Part shown: one piece after another, positions 14,068-22,424 of the stretch
How positions within the stretch are numbered: position 1 is the first letter of the stretch
Layout of the letters: each line of letters opens with the position of its first letter
From: Elusimicrobiota bacterium
Lineage (GTDB): Bacteria; Elusimicrobiota; Elusimicrobia; Elusimicrobiales; UBA9959
NCBI GenBank assembly: GCA_019135865.1
Contig: JAGVVD010000027.1
Location: 1-42,199 of the forward strand
Reading direction: 5' to 3'
Length of the DNA stretch: 42,199 nucleotides
Translations under genes and position numbers: made by a program
The notes under the pieces: generated by a model
Databases searched by the model: none
What the model was told of the DNA's origin: nothing
What the model saw: the letters and a program-made list of their open reading frames with translations, nothing else

Positions 14068-17000
14068 ATGAGGAAATCTATCGTAACGGCGGCCGCGCTG
14101 GCCGTGATCCTTACCGCGGCGGCGGCCGCTTTCGCGGCCGCCCCGGGACGGATAACCTACCAGGGCACGCTCAGGAAGGACGGCCGCCTTTTCAGCGGGA
14201 CCGCGGCCATGGTTTTCCGGATAACCGACGCTTCGCTTTCCGCCGAGTACTGGACTTCGGGCTCCACGGACGTTTTCGTGTCGACCGGCCTTTTCCGCTA
14301 TCCCCTCGGCACGCCCAACGAGGCCGCCTTCGACGCCATACCCTGGAAGGACATAACGCCCTACGTGCAGGTCTCGCTCGAGGGCGGCTGGCTGCCGGCC
14401 GAACCCCTCTATTCCTCCGTCTATTCTTTCCATTCGGTCACTTCCGAGTCCTCGACGGGGACTTTTACCGTCAACGGCGGCGACCTGGTCATAGACGGCG
14501 CCGGTACCCACGGGATAATTTTTAGCGACGGCACTTCGCAGTACGCGGCTCCCGGCTGGAAGGCCGCGGTGAGCGGAACCCAGACCTCCTTCGGCGGCAG
14601 CGCCGCCCTGGGCCGCTCCTCCGCGGGGACCCGGCTGGACGTGCAGGGCGCGGCGTCCGACGACTATGTCCAGATCTGGCGCGATTCCTCCGGCCTCATA
14701 ACCTCTTCCATGACGGCCTCCGGCGTGATTTACGCGGACGCTTCCCGGATGCGCAACATGCCCTCCGGCGCGGACGGCCTGGGCGGCCACACGGCCTCGC
14801 AGGCGCTGGACATGGCCGGGTTCCCGATAAACGCCGCCGGCGGCGTGACCTCTTCGGGCCAGATAACAACCGCCTCCAGCGTGACGGTGGTCTCCCCTCT
14901 CGGTCTTGTTTCGCACAGGGTGGGGCTGGCCCCGGGGGTGGAGGTCTCTTCCGAAACTTCTTCCGCGCTCGGCGGCGGGGTCAGGGTCTCCAGCAATGTT
15001 TACATCGTCGGTTTCAGCTCCGCGGCCAGGTATTACGGCGACGGTTCGCAGCTTACCGGCATCACGGCCGGGATGACGGGTATAGAGTCCGACCCCGGCC
15101 AGTTCTCCGGCGACGGCGCGGGCGTCGGCACCAGGCTCGCGCTCAGGTCCTCCAGCGTGACGCTGCGGGGGAACGCCTTCAACGCGGCCAACCAGCTGGT
15201 GCTGCTCGACGGGGCCGGCTCCCTGGCGGTCGGTTCGGGCGCGTCGGTGTCCACGCTGAGCGCCGCCGGGTTCCTGGGGCTGGCCACCCTGACCGGCCAG
15301 CCCAGCGGGGCCGGGGCGGGCGCGCTCTATTACAATTCCCAGGCCTTCGACGGGGAGGGCGCGCTGTACGTCAACCTGAACGGCGCTTTCGTCCCCCTGG
15401 CCACCGGGACGGTGGCGGGCGGCGGCGGTTTCAGCGGCGTCATATCCGATGGCGACCAGTTCGACGGCGACGGCGCGGGCGTCTTAAGTAAACTCGCGCT
15501 CAAGTCCTCCAGCGTGACGCTGCAGGGGAATACCTTCAACGCGGCCAACCGGCTGGTGCTGCTGGACGGGGACGGCAAACTGCCGGGGCTGGACGGCTCC
15601 GCGCTTGTAAATATGGCCGGGGACGACCTGGGCGACCATACGGCGACGCAGGACCTGGACCTGGCCTCGTACGGAATAACGGGAGTCTCTACGATAACCG
15701 CTAGCGGCATAACCATAAGCAGTTATGGCCTTATCCAGACCGCCGGGCCGGGTCTGGGCGGAGTCGTCGGCGACGCCCGCGGCCTGGGCGCTGTGGACCT
15801 GCAGGCTTACCGGGATGACGCCGCGCAGGTGGCCAGCGGCGAAGGCGCCGTCATATCCGGCGGCACCAGCAACACGGCCGCCGGACCTACCGCCACGGTC
15901 GGCGGCGGGCGCGAAAATGTTTCCAGTACCCTGGACGCCACGATTTCCGGCGGTTACGGGAACCTGGCCGCCGGCGCAACTTCGGTGGTGGGTGGAGGTT
16001 CCGTGAATACGGCCAGCGGAGCGGCGTCGGTAGTCGGGGGTGGGGTGCTTAATATCGCCGGCGGGCAGGCGGCGGTGGTCCCCGGCGGTTACGGGAATTC
16101 CGCGCTGGGGGAATACTCTTTCGCCGCCGGCTATGCCTCCTCGTCCACCGCGTCCGGCGCTTTCACCTGGTCCGACAGCGAGGGGGCGGAGGTCCGCAAT
16201 ACCATACTCGACCGCACGGTGTTCAAGAACCGCGGCGGGTTCATGGTTACGCCGCTGTCCGGTGTTCTGGACGCCAACCTCGCCATGCTCGATGTCGTCA
16301 GCACCGGTACGGCGGCCGATGTCTACGCGCAGGTCTGGCGCGATTCCGACGGCGTGGTCAAGGCCTCCATGACCGCGGACGGGAAATTCTACGCCGATAT
16401 AAGCGGCGCCACGGGCTTTCCTTCCGGCGACGACCTGGGCGACCACAACGCCACGCAGAGGCTGAACCTGGCCGGCAACGCCATAGTGGCCGTTTCCAGC
16501 ATTACGGTCAGCAGCATCACCGGCGAAGGCGGCCTGGTGTATATCGCCAAGCCCGTGTCGGTCAACGGCGGGGCGGTCTTGTCCGGGGATGTGGCCGTGG
16601 GCGCCGGCGCGTCGGTGTCCACGCTGAGCGCCGCCGGGTTCCTGGGGCTGGCCACCCTGACCGGCCAGCCCAGCGGGGCCGGGGCTGGCGCGCTCTATTA
16701 TAATTCCCAGGCCTTCGACGGGGAGGGCGCGCTGTACGTCAACCTGAACGGCGCTTTCGTCCCCCTGGCCACCGGTACGGTGGCGGGCGGCGGCAGTTTC
16801 AGCGGCGTCATATCCGATGGCGACCAGTTCAACGGCGACGGCGCCGGCGTCGGCACCAAGCTCGCGCTTAAGCCTTCCAGCGTGACGCTGCAGGGTAACG
16901 CCTTCAACGCGGCCAACCAGCTGGTGCTGCTCGACGGGGACGGCTCCCTGGCGGTCGGCTCGGGCGCGTCGGTGTCCACGCTGAGCGCCGCCGGATTCCT

Positions 17001-17964
17001 GGGGCTGGCCAGTCTTACCGGTCAGCCCGGCGGGGCCGGGGCGGGCGCGCTCTATTATAATTCCCAGGCTTTCGACGGGGCGGGCGCGCTGTACATCCGC
17101 CTGAACAGCGATTTCGTCCCCATAGCCACCGGTACGGTGGCGGGCGGGGGAGGCAGTTTCAGCGGCGTCATATCCGATGACGCCCAGTTCTCCGGCGACG
17201 GGGCCGGCACCAGCCTGACGCTGAGATCCTCCAGCGTGACGCTGCAGGGGAATACCTTCAACGTGGCGAACCGGCTGGTGCTGCTGGACGGGAACGGCAA
17301 ACTGCCGGCCATCGACGGGTCGCAGCTTACCGGTATCGAAGGCGGCGGTGGCGGGTCCGGTACCTGCGCCAACCCCGGCAACCCCGACGATATCATGGTC
17401 CAGGTGGGGGATTACTGCGTGGACAAGTACGAGGCCACCGTCTGGTCCTCCGTCCTGGCCGACGGTACGCAATACGGCGCCTCCGCGGACGACTATCCCT
17501 GCTCCGACGACGGGTCCAGTTGTCTGCCGGCGGGGACCCCCATTTACGCGCTAAGCCTCCCCGGTTTCGCCCCTTCGGCGTCGATAACCTGGTTCCAGGC
17601 CAGCGCAGCCTGCGCCAATTCCGGCAAGCACCTGATAAGCAACGCGGAATGGCAGGCGGCGGTGGCGGGCACCCCGACCGGCGGTTACGGTTCGCCTCCG
17701 AACTGCAATGTCGGTCTGGAAGCTCCCACCACTACGGGCGGCGGGACCAGTTGTCTCTCCGCCTGGGGGGTGGAGAACATGGTGGGCTCCCTCTGGGAAA
17801 TGGTGGCCGAATGGGAGGATGGGGATACGGAAACGGTGATGCGGGTGCGCGGAGGCTCTTTCAATAGCCCCGGCGAGGCCGGACCGACGGTAATGGCGGC
17901 CGATAACACCCCGACGGACTTCGACTCCGCGATCGGTTTCCGCTGCGCGATGAACCTGCGTTAG
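14068..17964 (+). CDS. Giant surface protein: internal repeats, YadA-like head, FGE-fold C-terminus
   Basis: A 1,298-residue exported protein with signal peptide (residues 1-24) starting at the ATG at 14068. After an N-terminal ITYQGTLRKDG region there are several repeats of a module with SSSVTLQGN(A/T)FNAANQLVLLDG and ASVSTLSAAGFLGLATLTGQPSG. Residues ~590-705 form YadA/Hia-type head repeats (AVISGGTSNTAAG, ATVGGGRENVSS, SVVGGGSVNTASG, SFAAGYASSSTASGAF). The last ~200 residues are a formylglycine-generating-enzyme/C-type-lectin-like fold: MVQVGDYCVDKYEAT, HLISNAEWQAAVAGT, GVENMVGSLWEMVAEW, VRGGSF, IGFRCAMN. This suggests a long fibre with a terminal ligand-binding or enzymatic head. No trimeric-autotransporter membrane anchor is present. 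It lies 4 bp after the TPR gene in the same operon. Confidence 0.8.
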   Translation: MRKSIVTAAALAVILTAAAAAFAAAPGRITYQGTLRKDGRLFSGTAAMVFRITDASLSAEYWTSGSTDVFVSTGLFRYPLGTPNEAAFDAIPWKDITPYVQVSLEGGWLPAEPLYSSVYSFHSVTSESSTGTFTVNGGDLVIDGAGTHGIIFSDGTSQYAAPGWKAAVSGTQTSFGGSAALGRSSAGTRLDVQGAASDDYVQIWRDSSGLITSSMTASGVIYADASRMRNMPSGADGLGGHTASQALDMAGFPINAAGGVTSSGQITTASSVTVVSPLGLVSHRVGLAPGVEVSSETSSALGGGVRVSSNVYIVGFSSAARYYGDGSQLTGITAGMTGIESDPGQFSGDGAGVGTRLALRSSSVTLRGNAFNAANQLVLLDGAGSLAVGSGASVSTLSAAGFLGLATLTGQPSGAGAGALYYNSQAFDGEGALYVNLNGAFVPLATGTVAGGGGFSGVISDGDQFDGDGAGVLSKLALKSSSVTLQGNTFNAANRLVLLDGDGKLPGLDGSALVNMAGDDLGDHTATQDLDLASYGITGVSTITASGITISSYGLIQTAGPGLGGVVGDARGLGAVDLQAYRDDAAQVASGEGAVISGGTSNTAAGPTATVGGGRENVSSTLDATISGGYGNLAAGATSVVGGGSVNTASGAASVVGGGVLNIAGGQAAVVPGGYGNSALGEYSFAAGYASSSTASGAFTWSDSEGAEVRNTILDRTVFKNRGGFMVTPLSGVLDANLAMLDVVSTGTAADVYAQVWRDSDGVVKASMTADGKFYADISGATGFPSGDDLGDHNATQRLNLAGNAIVAVSSITVSSITGEGGLVYIAKPVSVNGGAVLSGDVAVGAGASVSTLSAAGFLGLATLTGQPSGAGAGALYYNSQAFDGEGALYVNLNGAFVPLATGTVAGGGSFSGVISDGDQFNGDGAGVGTKLALKPSSVTLQGNAFNAANQLVLLDGDGSLAVGSGASVSTLSAAGFLGLASLTGQPGGAGAGALYYNSQAFDGAGALYIRLNSDFVPIATGTVAGGGGSFSGVISDDAQFSGDGAGTSLTLRSSSVTLQGNTFNVANRLVLLDGNGKLPAIDGSQLTGIEGGGGGSGTCANPGNPDDIMVQVGDYCVDKYEATVWSSVLADGTQYGASADDYPCSDDGSSCLPAGTPIYALSLPGFAPSASITWFQASAACANSGKHLISNAEWQAAVAGTPTGGYGSPPNCNVGLEAPTTTGGGTSCLSAWGVENMVGSLWEMVAEWEDGDTETVMRVRGGSFNSPGEAGPTVMAADNTPTDFDSAIGFRCAMNLR
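15241..15475 (+). repeat. Internal repeat of the surface protein, unit 1
   Basis: About 235 bp nearly identical to 16609-16843, with only a handful of substitutions, many of them silent. A shorter, more diverged third unit lies around 16969-17200. Near identity at DNA level points to recent duplication or gene conversion inside the gene. Confidence 0.85.
16609..16843 (+). repeat. Internal repeat of the surface protein, unit 2
   Basis: The partner of 15241-15475. Between the two lie the YadA-like head repeats, so recombination between the units would delete the head and leave the reading frame intact. Confidence 0.85.
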
Positions 17965-17985
17965 CGCGGAGAACGGGATCGCCGT

Positions 17986-18669
17986 ATGCCGGCATCGGGA
18001 TATTTCATAATAGCCGCGAACCTGCTGCCGCTGGGGCTTGTGCTGACGGGCGACTGGGGGCTGCGCGAGATACTGCCGCTCTACTGGGTGGAGTCGGCGA
18101 TAATCGGGTTCTTCACCATCCTCAAGATGCTGCTGGCGGGCGGCCCCATCGCCAAATTGCGCGGCGGCGGCGCGGCCCCCGCCGGGATCTACCCGGCGCT
18201 GGTGATCGGCGCCAAGCTCTTCATGTCCGCGTTCTTCACGATACATTTCGGGCTGTTCATGTTCGTGCACGGGGTGTTCCTGTTCGGCTTCGTGCTGCAG
18301 GGGGCGCAGCTCGGGCCGGCCAAGGTGAACCCGATGGACGGCGCCCTCTGGATCGAATACCTGGCGGCGGTGAAATGGGGGATAGCCGCGCTCTTCGGCG
18401 GCCACGCGGTCTCTTTCTTCCTTAATTATGTCGCGGGCGGGGAATACCGCCACACCGGCCCGGGCGAGTGCATGGCGAGCCCTTATCCCCGGATAGTCGT
18501 GATGCACCTGACGATACTGCTGGGCGCTTTCGCCTCCATCGCCCTGCCCGGCGCCGGGACCATAATGGTGATCTTCGTGGCCGCCAAGATAGCGGCCGAT
18601 GTGGCGGCGCATAAGAAAGAGCACGCGAAGGCGGCGGCGCGGGCGGCCGCGGCGGCGGGGCCGGCATGA
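17986..18669 (+). CDS. DUF6498-like integral membrane protein
   Basis: A 227-residue protein with about five or six membrane segments. The N-terminal pattern (ANLLPLGLVLTGDWGLREILPLYWVESAIIGFFTILKML) is that of DUF6498 proteins, whose function is unknown. An Ala/Lys-rich cytoplasmic tail ends the protein. It starts 21 bp after the surface-protein gene and overlaps the next gene by ATGA, so it is part of the same transcription unit and translationally coupled to the Nudix-DUF4105 fusion. Confidence 0.7.
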   Translation: MPASGYFIIAANLLPLGLVLTGDWGLREILPLYWVESAIIGFFTILKMLLAGGPIAKLRGGGAAPAGIYPALVIGAKLFMSAFFTIHFGLFMFVHGVFLFGFVLQGAQLGPAKVNPMDGALWIEYLAAVKWGIAALFGGHAVSFFLNYVAGGEYRHTGPGECMASPYPRIVVMHLTILLGAFASIALPGAGTIMVIFVAAKIAADVAAHKKEHAKAAARAAAAAGPA

Positions 18670-19901
18670 AGCGGGTGACGGCGGCGGTCATCGAGAAGGA
18701 CGGCAAGGTCCTTATCGCCCAGCGCAAGGCCGGCGACGCGCTGGCGGGCAAGTGGGAGTTTCCCGGCGGCAAGCTGGAGCCGGGCGAGACGCCCGAGGCC
18801 TGCCTGAAGCGGGAGCTCGAAGAGGAGTTCGGCGTCGGGACGGAGATAGGCGATTTCATCTGCTCGAGCGAATTCGAGTACAAGCATTTCCACATAGAGC
18901 TGCTGGTCTACCGCGCCAGGCATATTTCGGGCGAGTTCGAGCTGCGCGATCACGCGGCCATCGCCTGGGTGCGGCCGTCGGACCTCCACAAATACGACCT
19001 CGCCGGCGCGGACATCCCGGTGGTGGAAAAGCTGCTCCCGGCGCCGCAAAAAAGACCGTTGCGGCGGGCGGTCCGGGCCGCGCTCTTGCTCTTGCCGGCG
19101 GTTTTCGCCGCGGGGCTGGGCTGGTGGCTTAGTCTGAAGCCGTCCAGTGACCGCGACTGGCAGCCGGACGCGGCGCGCACGGCCTGGGCGGAGGTCGACG
19201 GGAACGCGGTGACGGTGCATAATGTGCGCAATTTCGATTACCGCACGGAAACGGACTATGTGCAGCGCTGGGAGACGCGCTCTTACGACCTCTCGAAGAT
19301 AAAGGGCGCGGACCTGATGCTGACCTACTGGGACTCGCCGAGGATAGCGCATGTGGTGGTCAGCTTCCCGTTCGGCGGGGGTGAGTACCTGGCTTTTTCG
19401 ATAGAGACGCGCCGCGAGCGGGGGGAGGAGTATTCCAATTTCCGCGGCTTCTTCAGGCAGTACGAGCTGATGTGCGTGGCCGCGGACGAGCGCGACGCGG
19501 TGCGGCTGCGCACCAATTACCGCAGGGGCGAGGAGACCTACCTCTACCGCACCGCGGCGACGCCGGACTACGCCCGCGCCCTCTTCCTGGGCTACATAGA
19601 GCGGCTCAACCGCTTGCACGAAAAGCCGCAGTGGTACGGCACGCTGACGAACAACTGCACCAACAATGTCGCCGCTATCGCGGGCGAGCCGCGCTGGGAC
19701 TGGCGGGTGGTGTTCAGCGGGCTGGCCGACCGGATGCTCTACGGCCAGGGCAAGCTGGAGACCGGCGGCCTCTCCTTCGAGGAGCTCAGGGCGCAGGCGC
19801 ATATAAACGCCGCCGCCCGTGCCGCCGACAAGGCGGCCGATTTCTCCGCCCGCATCCGGGCCGGCCGCGCCGGCTTCCGGCCCGCGGCGGCGGGCCTTTA
19901 G
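18666..19901 (+). CDS. Fusion: MutT-like Nudix domain, membrane segment, DUF4105 (Lnb N-terminal) domain
   Basis: A 411-residue protein in one uninterrupted frame. Residues 1-128 are a complete Nudix domain (box from Gly35 to Val57, including Glu41, Arg49 and Glu53/54) almost identical to the protein at 6420. Residues ~136-158 are a membrane segment (AALLLLPAVFAAGLGWWLSL). The remainder matches the DUF4105/Lnb N-terminal periplasmic family: VHNVRNFDYRTETDY, SYDLSKIKGADLMLTYW, AHVVVSFPFGG and the conserved NNCTNN with Cys331. The fusion puts a nucleotide hydrolase in the cytoplasm and a putative thiol-dependent domain in the periplasm. Start overlaps the previous stop. A terminator follows 40 bp downstream, closing the operon. 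Confidence 0.8.
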   Translation: MKRVTAAVIEKDGKVLIAQRKAGDALAGKWEFPGGKLEPGETPEACLKRELEEEFGVGTEIGDFICSSEFEYKHFHIELLVYRARHISGEFELRDHAAIAWVRPSDLHKYDLAGADIPVVEKLLPAPQKRPLRRAVRAALLLLPAVFAAGLGWWLSLKPSSDRDWQPDAARTAWAEVDGNAVTVHNVRNFDYRTETDYVQRWETRSYDLSKIKGADLMLTYWDSPRIAHVVVSFPFGGGEYLAFSIETRRERGEEYSNFRGFFRQYELMCVAADERDAVRLRTNYRRGEETYLYRTAATPDYARALFLGYIERLNRLHEKPQWYGTLTNNCTNNVAAIAGEPRWDWRVVFSGLADRMLYGQGKLETGGLSFEELRAQAHINAAARAADKAADFSARIRAGRAGFRPAAAGL

Positions 19902-19940
19902 TACCAGCCGGGCATAGGCATAAAAACGGGGAGGGGATAG

Positions 19941-19978
19941 GACCTGCGCCTCTATTTGGGGGCGCGGGTCATTTTATT
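19941..19978 (+). terminator. Intrinsic terminator of the envelope operon
   Basis: GACCTGCGCC (19941-19950) pairs with GGCGCGGGTC (19961-19970), with one G-T pair, followed by ATTTTATT. Confidence 0.75.
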
Positions 19979-20040
19979 CAATTTCCTTACATGGGGCCGA
20001 TGCCGCAATGTCGAGCAACGAGCGGCCCCGGAGGAATGAA

Positions 20041-21108
20041 ATGAACAAACCAGCAGCGATACTTTTCGCGGCGCTCCTTTCGATAGGCGCGTCCGCGCGG
20101 GCCGCGGAAGTGAGTTTCGACGGCCTGGATACGAACGGGTCCCTGGAGGAGATGCTCCTGGACCTGGAGGACAAAGGGCATAAGCCGCCTCCGCCGCAGC
20201 ATCACCCGGCCAATCCGCCCGGCCATAACAACTATACGCCCGGGCACAACAACCACAACCATCCCAAGCCGCCCTATAATCCGCCGCATCACCCGCCGGT
20301 GCCGCCGCCCCACCATCCGCCGGTGCCGCCGCCTTACCATCCGCCGTCCCCGCCCCCGCCCCAGTACCACTTCGGCGGCTACGAGCGCAGCTGCCAGACC
20401 CTGACCTTCACCTCGCAGAGCCCGCTGAGCGTGACCAGGGAAATGACGATGCGCGAGTACGGCGAGGAGTGCCAGTCCTTCTCCCACGGCGGGTACAGCT
20501 ACGGCGGGCACGGCTACTGCCGGCCCACGAGCAGGTATCATTCCCGCAAGGTTACCGTCAACATCGGCCCCCGCCAGCTGGAGTCCTGGGAGACCGAGCG
20601 CCTGGAGGTCTGCATGGTAGCGCCCAAGAGCGTGACCGTGGACACCGCGGGCATGCTCTACCACTACTCGGTGGACACGAAGAACGAAGAGGGCTTCCTG
20701 GGCTTCAACCGCAGGACCACCATCACGATGACGCCCCACGCCAAGAAGCCTTCGCAGCCCGATTCGAAGGAACTTTCCGTGGCCTGGGCCGGCGCGGCCG
20801 CCCACGGCGGCGCGCTGATCATGATCAACGACCGCCGCGCGGATTATTTCCGCGGCGAGAGGATCACGATAACCGCCGAGGGCATGCGCCTGCCCGGCAA
20901 CGTGGACAATATGCCGGTTCAGGACCTGCTGGACTCGTTCCAGAAGTTCACGGTCACCAATACCTTCGACGTGGGTAGCTCCTACGAGCTCAGGGTGCTG
21001 GAGCCGCTCAAGCCGGGCAGGTACATGCTGACGCTCAGGTTCTACCGCTCCGGGCCCCTGTCGTCCGGCGCCGCGGCCACCTCGACGGAGATGATCGAGA
21101 TCCGCTGA
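20041..21108 (+). CDS. Secreted His/Pro-rich protein of unknown function
   Basis: A 355-residue exported protein. The ATG at 20041 follows GGAGGAATGAA and gives a signal peptide (MNKPAAILFAALLSIGASARA). Residues ~50-115 are low complexity: repeated HHPP, VPPP and HNN units, potentially a metal-binding or wall-spanning linker. The C-terminal ~230 residues are beta-rich with several Cys and look like two or three Ig-like domains (ITITAEGMRLPGN, SYELRVLEPLKPGRYMLTLRF). I recognise no family. It is a single gene between two terminators. Confidence 0.65.
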   Translation: MNKPAAILFAALLSIGASARAAEVSFDGLDTNGSLEEMLLDLEDKGHKPPPPQHHPANPPGHNNYTPGHNNHNHPKPPYNPPHHPPVPPPHHPPVPPPYHPPSPPPPQYHFGGYERSCQTLTFTSQSPLSVTREMTMREYGEECQSFSHGGYSYGGHGYCRPTSRYHSRKVTVNIGPRQLESWETERLEVCMVAPKSVTVDTAGMLYHYSVDTKNEEGFLGFNRRTTITMTPHAKKPSQPDSKELSVAWAGAAAHGGALIMINDRRADYFRGERITITAEGMRLPGNVDNMPVQDLLDSFQKFTVTNTFDVGSSYELRVLEPLKPGRYMLTLRFYRSGPLSSGAAATSTEMIEIR

Positions 21109-21128
21109 GCCGCTCCGCGTAAGGAAGG

Positions 21129-21162
21129 CCCCGCGCCGCTGTCAGGCGCGGGGTTTTTCTTT
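21129..21162 (+). terminator. Intrinsic terminator after the His-rich gene
   Basis: CCCCGCGCC (21129-21137), loop GCTGTCA, GGCGCGGGG (21145-21153), then TTTTTCTTT. A textbook Rho-independent terminator. Confidence 0.9.
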
Positions 21163-21181
21163 GGCGGCCGCCGGCCCCCGG

Positions 21182-21193
21182 ATTTTGTAAACT
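21182..21193 (+). promoter_or_regulatory. Leaderless promoter of the exonuclease gene
   Basis: ATTTTGTAAACT with -10-like TAAACT (21188-21193), ending 6 nt before the GTG start at 21200. Confidence 0.5.
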
Positions 21194-21199
21194 GTACCC

Positions 21200-21826
21200 G
21201 TGACCGAACCCGTACAGCCCGATCTTTTCGCCGACGCGCCCGCGCCCCCGGCTTTCCTGTTCTTCGACACGGAGACGACGGGGCTGCCCCGGAGCTGGAA
21301 CGCGCCGGTCACCGACCTGGCCAACTGGCCGCGGCTGGTGCAGCTGGCGTACATGGCCTACGACGCGGACGGGAACCTGCTCGCGTCGGCGGACACGCTG
21401 ATAAAGCCTGCGGGTTTCGTCATCCCCGAGGAATCCTCCAGGATACACGGCATCACCACGGAGCGCGCGCTCAAAGAGGGGCGCGACCTCGGGGAGGTGC
21501 TGGCGGAGTTCCGCGCGCTGCTGGACAGGACCAGGTTCCTCGTCGCGCACAATATCTCTTTCGACGAGAAGATCATCGGCGCGGAATTCCTGCGCGCCGG
21601 CATGCCGGACATCCCGGCTTCCGTCATAAAGATCTGCACGATGCACAGCACCACGGAATACTGCGAGATCCCCGGCGCCCGCGGCTATAAATGGCCCAGG
21701 CTGGCGGAGCTGCACCGCAAGCTCTTCGAGGCCGACTTCGAGGGGGCGCATAACGCGGCTTCCGACGTGGCGGCGACGGTGAAATGCTTCTGGGAGCTGC
21801 GCCGCCGCGGCATAATCCGGGTCTGA
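21200..21826 (+). CDS. DEDDh 3'-5' exonuclease (DnaQ-like)
   Basis: A 208-residue exonuclease of the DnaQ superfamily. Exo I is FLFFDTETTGLP, Exo II is LVAHNISFDEKIIGAEF, and Exo III is HNAASDVAAT with the catalytic His of the DEDDh type. It starts with a Pro-rich tail (TEPVQPDLFADAPAPPA) containing a possible sliding-clamp-binding-like QPDLF motif (consensus Qx2(L/M)xF; suggestive only). It could be a proofreading subunit or a stand-alone repair exonuclease. The GTG start has a -10 element 6 nt upstream. The following membrane-protein gene starts 2 bp after its stop. Confidence 0.85.
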   Translation: MTEPVQPDLFADAPAPPAFLFFDTETTGLPRSWNAPVTDLANWPRLVQLAYMAYDADGNLLASADTLIKPAGFVIPEESSRIHGITTERALKEGRDLGEVLAEFRALLDRTRFLVAHNISFDEKIIGAEFLRAGMPDIPASVIKICTMHSTTEYCEIPGARGYKWPRLAELHRKLFEADFEGAHNAASDVAATVKCFWELRRRGIIRV

Positions 21827-21828
21827 CC

Positions 21829-22344
21829 ATGGCGCGGAGTTTCCTGATAAGTTTCCTGGCCTTCCCTTTCTCGGTCCTGGTCTTCCTCATCGGCTGGGCG
21901 GGCTGGGAATTCCGGACGGGCGCGCTGGCGGCGGCCGTGGCCTTTACGATGTTCTTCCTCGCGGCGGCGATAAATCTCTTCTTCGTGCGGCGGTTCACCT
22001 ATCTCGACGCGGCCCTGCCGGTGGTCTTCGCGCTACTGTGGTCGCTGGCGCTGGCGCCGTTCAGCCTGGGGGCCAGCCTGTTCTCGGCGCCGTTCTTCAT
22101 CGCCGCGTCCGTCCTGCTGGGCGTCTGCATCGCGGTGACGGCGCGCTGGGACGCGCCCAAGGGCTGGCTGGTCCTGCCGGCGCTGGTCTTCCTCTACGAG
22201 ATGCTGCCGCTGAACGTCCCCGGCCCGGTGGACGACACTTTCTCGCTGACGGCCTCGCTGGGCGCGGTGGCGGCTCTTTTCTTCAAGCGCGTCCTGCCTG
22301 CGGTGCTCGGCTCCAGGCCGGGAGTTCATCCCGGCCGGAAATAG
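21829..22344 (+). CDS. Integral membrane protein, unknown function
   Basis: A 171-residue hydrophobic protein with five or six membrane segments (FLISFLAFPFSVLVFLIGWAGW, LAAAVAFTMFFLAAAINLFF, ALPVVFALLWSLALAPFSL, APFFIAASVLLGVCIAV, GWLVLPALVFLYEMLPL). There is no recognisable catalytic motif. The ATG at 21829 lies 2 bp after the exonuclease stop, so the pair is probably co-transcribed. Confidence 0.65.
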   Translation: MARSFLISFLAFPFSVLVFLIGWAGWEFRTGALAAAVAFTMFFLAAAINLFFVRRFTYLDAALPVVFALLWSLALAPFSLGASLFSAPFFIAASVLLGVCIAVTARWDAPKGWLVLPALVFLYEMLPLNVPGPVDDTFSLTASLGAVAALFFKRVLPAVLGSRPGVHPGRK

Positions 22345-22376
22345 CCTTTTCGGACCATATCCTCGTTTTTTGCCCC

Positions 22377-22409
22377 CGACACTACCCTGTCGCGGGGGTG
22401 CTTTACACT
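22377..22409 (+). promoter_or_regulatory. Conserved inverted repeat plus -10, copy 3
   Basis: CGACA, CTACCC, TGTCG (22377-22392) with CCCCC/GGGGG flanks, then exactly 10 nt, then TACACT (22404-22409). It drives the YhcG-family gene, which here has a short leader and a ribosome binding site (GGGGGAG). Confidence 0.55.
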
Positions 22410-22424
22410 ATTTGCGGGGGAGAT

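Noticed and set aside
15484-17472. Long minus-strand frame opposite the surface-protein gene
   Set aside because: It mirrors the plus-strand repeats, has no family resemblance and no promoter or binding site.
17340-17964. Diversity-generating retroelement target (FGE-fold C-terminus)
   Set aside because: No reverse transcriptase, template repeat or accessory gene is visible in the window, and I see no adenine-biased variable repeat.
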